A stretch of DNA of 46,765 bases. It comes from Tepidiphilus sp. J10. Its GTDB lineage: Bacteria; Pseudomonadota; Gammaproteobacteria; Burkholderiales; Thiobacillaceae. Of the stretch, positions 43,150 through 46,765 are shown piece by piece (position 1 is the stretch's first letter; the number at the start of each line of letters is the position of its first letter). The notes under the pieces are model-generated. The model was not told the origin of the DNA. It made no database searches and was given only the letters and a program-made list of their open reading frames with translations. Made by a program: the position numbers and the translations under genes. The stretch covers positions 1-46,765 of the forward strand of contig CAMDGQ010000033.1 of assembly GCA_945897955.1 (NCBI GenBank), written 5' to 3'.

Positions 43150-44043
43150 ATGCTGAGACTGGGCATAGATCTGGGCGGAACCAAGATCGAAATCGCCGCC
43201 TTTGATGAACATGGACGCGAATTGCTGCGCCGCCGCGTCGCCACGCCGCAAGGCGACTACCGCGCCACCGTCGGCACGATCGCCGCGCTGATCGAGGCGG
43301 TAGAAAGCGAACTGCATGCGCGCGGCAGCGTCGGCATCGGCATGCCAGGCGCCGAATCAAGAAACAGCGGCCTTATCAAGAACGCCAACTCCACCTGCCT
43401 GATCGGCCAGCCCTTGCGGCGCGATCTGCAAACCCTGCTGCAACGCGAAATCCGCCTCGCCAACGACGCCAACTGCTTTGCCCTGTCGGAGGCGGTCGAT
43501 GGCGCGGCAGCCGGCGCCGAAGTCGTGTTCGGCGTCATCCTCGGCACCGGCTGCGGCGGCGGCATCGTCGTGCGCGGCCAGGTGCTCACCGGCACCAACG
43601 CCATCGCCGGCGAATGGGGCCACAACCCGCTGCCCTGGCCGACCGACACCGAACGCCCCGGCCCGGCGTGTTACTGCGGCAAACACGGCTGCAACGAAAC
43701 CTGGCTGTCCGGCCCCGGCCTGGCGCGCGACCACTTCGCCCACAGCGGCCAGACGCTGACCGCCGACGCCATCGCCAACAGCCCCGACCCCGCCTGCCAG
43801 GCCAGCCTGGCGCGCTACGAAGACCGCCTCGCACGCGGCCTGGCGAATGTCATCAACCTGCTCGACCCGGATGTCATCGTGCTCGGCGGCGGCCTGTCCA
43901 ATATCGCCCGACTGTATGAAAACGTACCGCGCCTGTGGTCGCGTTACGTCTTCTCCGACCACGTCGCCACCCGCCTGGTCGCGCCGCTGCATGGCGACTC
44001 CAGCGGCGTGCGCGGCGCCGCTTGGTTGTGGAATACGGCCTGA
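43150..44043 (+). CDS. ROK-family sugar kinase (fructokinase/N-acetylglucosamine kinase type)
   Basis: 297 residues from the ATG at 43150, with AAAGGAAA just upstream. ATP-binding IDLGGTKIEIAAFDE, the catalytic region GMPGAESRNSGLIKNANS, LANDANCFALSEAVDG, GTGCGGGIVVRGQVL and the zinc motif CYCGKHGCNETWLSG of ROK kinases. No DNA-binding domain, so it is a kinase not a repressor. Phosphorylates a hexose such as fructose, glucose or GlcNAc; which one cannot be read by eye. It stands alone; no sugar transporter is nearby. Confidence 0.9.
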   Translation: MLRLGIDLGGTKIEIAAFDEHGRELLRRRVATPQGDYRATVGTIAALIEAVESELHARGSVGIGMPGAESRNSGLIKNANSTCLIGQPLRRDLQTLLQREIRLANDANCFALSEAVDGAAAGAEVVFGVILGTGCGGGIVVRGQVLTGTNAIAGEWGHNPLPWPTDTERPGPACYCGKHGCNETWLSGPGLARDHFAHSGQTLTADAIANSPDPACQASLARYEDRLARGLANVINLLDPDVIVLGGGLSNIARLYENVPRLWSRYVFSDHVATRLVAPLHGDSSGVRGAAWLWNTA

Positions 44044-44137
44044 CGCAACCTCCCGGGGTTCAACCAGCGGCGCCCCTTGGTCAAGCCACGCTCAAACTCG
44101 ACGCAACCCAAGAAGTTTCAGGCGCGCCCCTAAAAAT

Positions 44138-44151
44138 TTGCCGTAGATCAA
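44138..44151. promoter_or_regulatory. FNR/CRP-type site candidate upstream of the NHL/cytochrome unit
   Basis: TTGCC-GTAG-ATCAA agrees with the FNR/ANR pattern TTGAT-N4-ATCAA at eight of ten fixed bases, with one half perfect. TAGCAT at 44193-44198 is a possible -10, which would place the site near -61. The 199-base gap from 44044 to 44242 otherwise shows nothing clear. Confidence 0.35.
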
Positions 44152-44242
44152 CCGTACCAACGTTAATGGTTTTGCATTCCGCAATTTGCTCCTAGCATGA
44201 AATCGGCCGGAGCACCGGCGAACATGAGACGAGGAGACTGAC

Positions 44243-44512
44243 ATGGATACCCAGACCGAACCCCAGCAGCATGGCGCTCATTCCGAGCGCCGCCATCATC
44301 CCCACTTGCGGGCCATTTACCCGGATGCCTGCCGACATATCGAGCATCTTTTCCACCACCGCCAGGACTGGGCCGGCAGCCCGATCGACTATCTGGCGCA
44401 GCGCCTCATTCATGAGGCCTATCCGCAGCTTGGCAGCAGCGATGTCCGTGCCCTGGTCGGCGCGATCGAGCGCGTGCATCAAGCCCGGACAAAGGCCAAA
44501 ATAGCGCATTGA
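44243..44512 (+). CDS. Small His-rich hypothetical protein
   Basis: 89 residues, no signal peptide or membrane helix. Starts MDTQTEPQQHGAHSERRHHPH and contains nine or more histidines, then a helical region ending AIERVHQARTKAKIAH. GAGGAGA upstream is a good ribosome site. It lies directly upstream of the NHL-repeat and multihaem cytochrome genes, so co-expression is likely. The many His residues could bind a metal or haem, but that is inference only. Family not recognised. Confidence 0.7.
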   Translation: MDTQTEPQQHGAHSERRHHPHLRAIYPDACRHIEHLFHHRQDWAGSPIDYLAQRLIHEAYPQLGSSDVRALVGAIERVHQARTKAKIAH

Positions 44513-44652
44513 TGCTTCATTGGCGCGCGGGGCGGGGCGAAAGTCCATCCCGCCGCATGGGGTGTCGCAACGATCCTCATGGAGTCCGCGTGGCCACTGC
44601 AAGCATCTGTAAATTCGTGTTGGAAGTGACCGCATTTCGCGGCAATGTCGCC

Positions 44653-46092
44653 ATGCGATTACGTCTGGCACGAGTTCTCGCTTTGTTGGCGCTGGCGGGA
44701 TTGCATATTTTGACACCGCTTGCCGCGCATGCGGCCTGTCGGGAAGCCGTCAACTCCACGCTGCCCATGCCGACCTGGACCTGGTTGCGCGGCTGGCGCG
44801 CGGATTTGGCCGCGCCGACGCGGCTTGCGGTGGATGGGGCGGGTCGCGTCCTGGTCACCGATCCGGGCAAGGGTCAGGTCGTTTCGCGCGCTTCCGACGG
44901 TGCGATTGCCTTCCGCAGGACCGGTCTTGGCAGCCCGATCAGCATTGCCGTCGATGCCTCCGGCAACACACTGATCGGCGATCGTGATCGCGGTCGTGTC
45001 ACTTTTCATGACGAGCAATGGAATGCGCGCCATGCGCTCGGCATCGGCGACGGCGAATTCGGCCTGCCCGGCGACATCGCCATCGACCCGGCTGGCGGCG
45101 AGATCTTTGTCAGCGATACCGCTCGCCATGTCGTCGTCGTGTATTCGGCGGCAGGCTTGCGTCTGCGTACCATCGGCGCCCCGGCGCCGAGCGACGATAC
45201 GCCCGCCGCCGATGGTCTGTTTCGCACACCGACCGGCATCGCCATCGCCGGCAACGAACTGCTCGTCGCCGACCAGCTCAATTTCCGCATTCAGGCTTTC
45301 GACAAGACCAGCGGCGCATTTCTGTACTGCATCGGCAATTACCGTTCGAGCAGCTTCTTTGCTCCCGCCAGCGGCCCGGCGCGCACGCTCGGCTTGCCGC
45401 AAGGGCTGTGGGTCGATACCGCCGGCCGGCTTTATGTCGCCGACGCCTACCAGGGCCAGATTCACGTCATTGATCGCGGCAACGGCGCACTCATCGGTTC
45501 GATCGGCGTACTTGCCGACGAAGCCGGCACGCTGCACGCGCCGAGCGATATCCTGATTGACGCCAACGGTCGCCTGTTTGTCGCCTCGGCCAATAACGCC
45601 CGTCTGGATATGTTCGGTCTGGATGCCTACACCGATCCGGAACGCTTCGCACCGGCCGTCGCCCGCATCGTTCCGGAGCGGATCGAGCGCCCTTCGGCGG
45701 CCACAAGAATCGATGCATTTATCGAAGTGCCGGGCTACCGGGCGCTCGACATCGCCCCCGCCTCGTTGCGCATCAACGGTTTGACCGCAACACCGATCTC
45801 TACCCTGGATGGTGACGGCAACGGCATTCCCGAATTACGTCTTTCGGTCAGCGGCGCGGCGCTACTGCCGACATTGGGCACGGGTGACAGCGGCACGGTG
45901 CGGGTCATCGGCACGATCGGCGCGCTGCGTTTCGAAACAACAACCGCGCTTGCCATTGTCGATCGCGCAGTCGTCGCGCCACCACCCCAGGTTACCCCGC
46001 CGCGCGGTCGCGGCCCGTTCAGCCGCTATTTCAAGGCGGTCCGCAATTTCAAAATCCCGGTCAGGAAATCTTCCCCGGCGAGGCGCCCATGA
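44653..46092 (+). CDS. Exported NHL-repeat beta-propeller protein
   Basis: 479 residues from the ATG at 44653, chosen because a signal peptide (RVLALLALAGLHILTPLAAHA) starts there; no strong ribosome site is seen and longer frames are possible. At least five NHL-type blades follow: PTRLAVDGAGRVLVTDPGKGQV, SPISIAVDASGNTLIGDRDRG, LPGDIAIDPAGGEIFVSDTARH, TPTGIAIAGNELLVADQLN, LPQGLWVDTAGRLYVADAYQ and APSDILIDANGRLFVASANN, then a C-terminal beta domain (about 340-440). Its stop overlaps the cytochrome start (ATGA), so the two are coupled. NHL proteins elsewhere act as scaffolds next to surface multihaem cytochromes. Confidence 0.87.
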   Translation: MRLRLARVLALLALAGLHILTPLAAHAACREAVNSTLPMPTWTWLRGWRADLAAPTRLAVDGAGRVLVTDPGKGQVVSRASDGAIAFRRTGLGSPISIAVDASGNTLIGDRDRGRVTFHDEQWNARHALGIGDGEFGLPGDIAIDPAGGEIFVSDTARHVVVVYSAAGLRLRTIGAPAPSDDTPAADGLFRTPTGIAIAGNELLVADQLNFRIQAFDKTSGAFLYCIGNYRSSSFFAPASGPARTLGLPQGLWVDTAGRLYVADAYQGQIHVIDRGNGALIGSIGVLADEAGTLHAPSDILIDANGRLFVASANNARLDMFGLDAYTDPERFAPAVARIVPERIERPSAATRIDAFIEVPGYRALDIAPASLRINGLTATPISTLDGDGNGIPELRLSVSGAALLPTLGTGDSGTVRVIGTIGALRFETTTALAIVDRAVVAPPPQVTPPRGRGPFSRYFKAVRNFKIPVRKSSPARRP

Positions 46093-46765
46093 AATTTCCT
46101 TACCTGGACTGGCGCCGTCTGCGCGCGTTGACCGCCGGCCTGCTGGGTTTGAGCGTCGTCGCCAGTGTGCTGGCGCTTGATCCGCCGCACGACGCCTCGC
46201 GCAATATCCAGTGCATCACCTGCCACGCACTGCACAACTCCCCCGGCGGCACACTCAATCGCGTTGCCGGCAATGCCAATGTCTGCCTCGCCTGTCACAT
46301 TCCCGCCGGCCAGGCCGCCGCGCGACCGCTTGCCAGCGCCGACCAGGCCTTGCCTCCAATGCCCAACCCATCCGGCTGGACTGCCGGACGCGGTATTTCG
46401 CATCGCTGGGATTCCGGCCCGAGCGGCCACGTAAAACCGGTTTCCGGCAATACCTCCACCGGCATCGTTGCCTCCGGCGGCGCTTACAGCGGCCGTATCG
46501 AGGAGGTTTACACCATCACCATCGCCACGGCGGGGGCAGCCGGAAGCGCGACCTTCAACTGGAGCAGCCTGCGCGATGGCAGCGGAACCGGCGTACTTAC
46601 CGGTATCAACATCGCGATCGGCGGCAAGGGTCTGACCTTGAGCTTCGCCAACGGCGCGGCGACGCCGTCGTTCAAGGCGGGAGACCAATGGACGCTGTAC
46701 GCGCGGACCGATCTGCGCCTGCCGACCACCACGGATGCGTTTGAACGACCGCTCGGCCAGCGCGT
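46089..46765 (+). CDS. Multihaem cytochrome c, N-terminal part (cut by window edge)
   Basis: Starts at the ATG overlapping the NHL gene stop and stays open to the edge, about 225 residues. A hydrophobic export segment (LTAGLLGLSVVASVLAL) is followed by two c-type haem motifs, CITCH (42-46) and CLACH (66-70), then a Gly/Ser-rich beta stretch (SGRIEEVYTITIATAGAAGSATFNWSSL) more like a calcium- or FlgD-type Ig/hook fold than a cytochrome. More haems are expected beyond the edge. It resembles large surface cytochromes of metal-reducing or oxidising bacteria, used for electron transfer across the outer membrane. Confidence 0.85.
   Translation, partial: MKFPYLDWRRLRALTAGLLGLSVVASVLALDPPHDASRNIQCITCHALHNSPGGTLNRVAGNANVCLACHIPAGQAAARPLASADQALPPMPNPSGWTAGRGISHRWDSGPSGHVKPVSGNTSTGIVASGGAYSGRIEEVYTITIATAGAAGSATFNWSSLRDGSGTGVLTGINIAIGGKGLTLSFANGAATPSFKAGDQWTLYARTDLRLPTTTDAFERPLGQR

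Noticed and set aside
1-46765. tRNA, rRNA, CRISPR arrays, phage or toxin-antitoxin genes
   Set aside because: None was recognisable in any intergenic gap or on either strand by eye.

Overview
The window looks like the chromosome of a GC-rich betaproteobacterium with sulfur-oxidising and biofilm or extracellular-electron-transfer traits, in the range of Nitrosomonadales (Sulfuricellaceae/Sterolibacteriaceae type) or Rhodocyclales. This placement is inferred from the gene set: divergent nadK/hrcA followed by hemH, flavocytochrome c sulfide dehydrogenase, a split YeeE pair, a PEP-CTERM protein with a sigma-54-type promoter, many c-di-GMP enzymes and an NHL/multihaem cytochrome pair. I saw no tRNA, rRNA, CRISPR array, intact insertion sequence or prophage gene.

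Layout. 1-3004: nadK (cut by the left edge) diverges from hrcA-hemH. 3005-3375: a gene-free stretch with a possible decayed IS end and a hairpin/T-tract just before fccA. 3376-5024: fccA-fccB, closed by a strong bidirectional terminator. 5093-17044: nine genes all on the minus strand and tightly packed, read from 17044 down to 5093. They are two exported SH3-domain proteins, an M48 metallopeptidase, an outer-membrane beta-barrel-like protein, an exported TPR-CHAT peptidase, an SH3-M48 fusion whose zinc site is destroyed, a GAF/HD-GYP protein, a CHASE2 adenylate/guanylate cyclase and a class II cyclic-nucleotide-phosphodiesterase-like metallo-hydrolase. I consider this the most interesting part: an apparent envelope-sensing and proteolysis module joined to cyclic-nucleotide and c-di-GMP turnover.

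17141-19778: an orphan MlaE-type permease, two YeeE/YedE half-transporters and an exported SCP2-like protein. 20005-23003: pgi, an Ala/Pro-rich lipoprotein and a PEP-CTERM protein with a -24/-12 promoter and IHF-like site. 23010-27208 (minus): typA, mtfA, a thioredoxin with a His-rich tail and a class I aminotransferase form one operon. 27301-30288 (minus): an exported HELKH protein, a class II glutamine amidotransferase, an ArsR-rhodanese fusion regulator and a glycosyltransferase. 30478-36573: orphan prpD, a periplasmic repeat protein, an AEC transporter, an orphan flgA, a diguanylate cyclase and a GIY-YIG protein.

36647-40602: a periplasmic substrate-binding lipoprotein overlaps the start of a HAMP-PAS-PAS-GGDEF-EAL receptor by 4 nt, with no ABC permease or ATPase nearby, which suggests a ligand sensor for c-di-GMP control. 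40631-42985 (minus): SseB-like protein, an unknown protein and a GlcD-type FAD oxidase. 43150-46765: a ROK sugar kinase, a small unknown protein, an NHL-repeat protein and a multihaem cytochrome c cut by the right edge.

Second-messenger signalling recurs: one class III cyclase, one possible cAMP phosphodiesterase, one HD-GYP, one GGEEF and one GGDEF-EAL in 47 kb. All functions are read from sequence motifs by eye; no database search was run.
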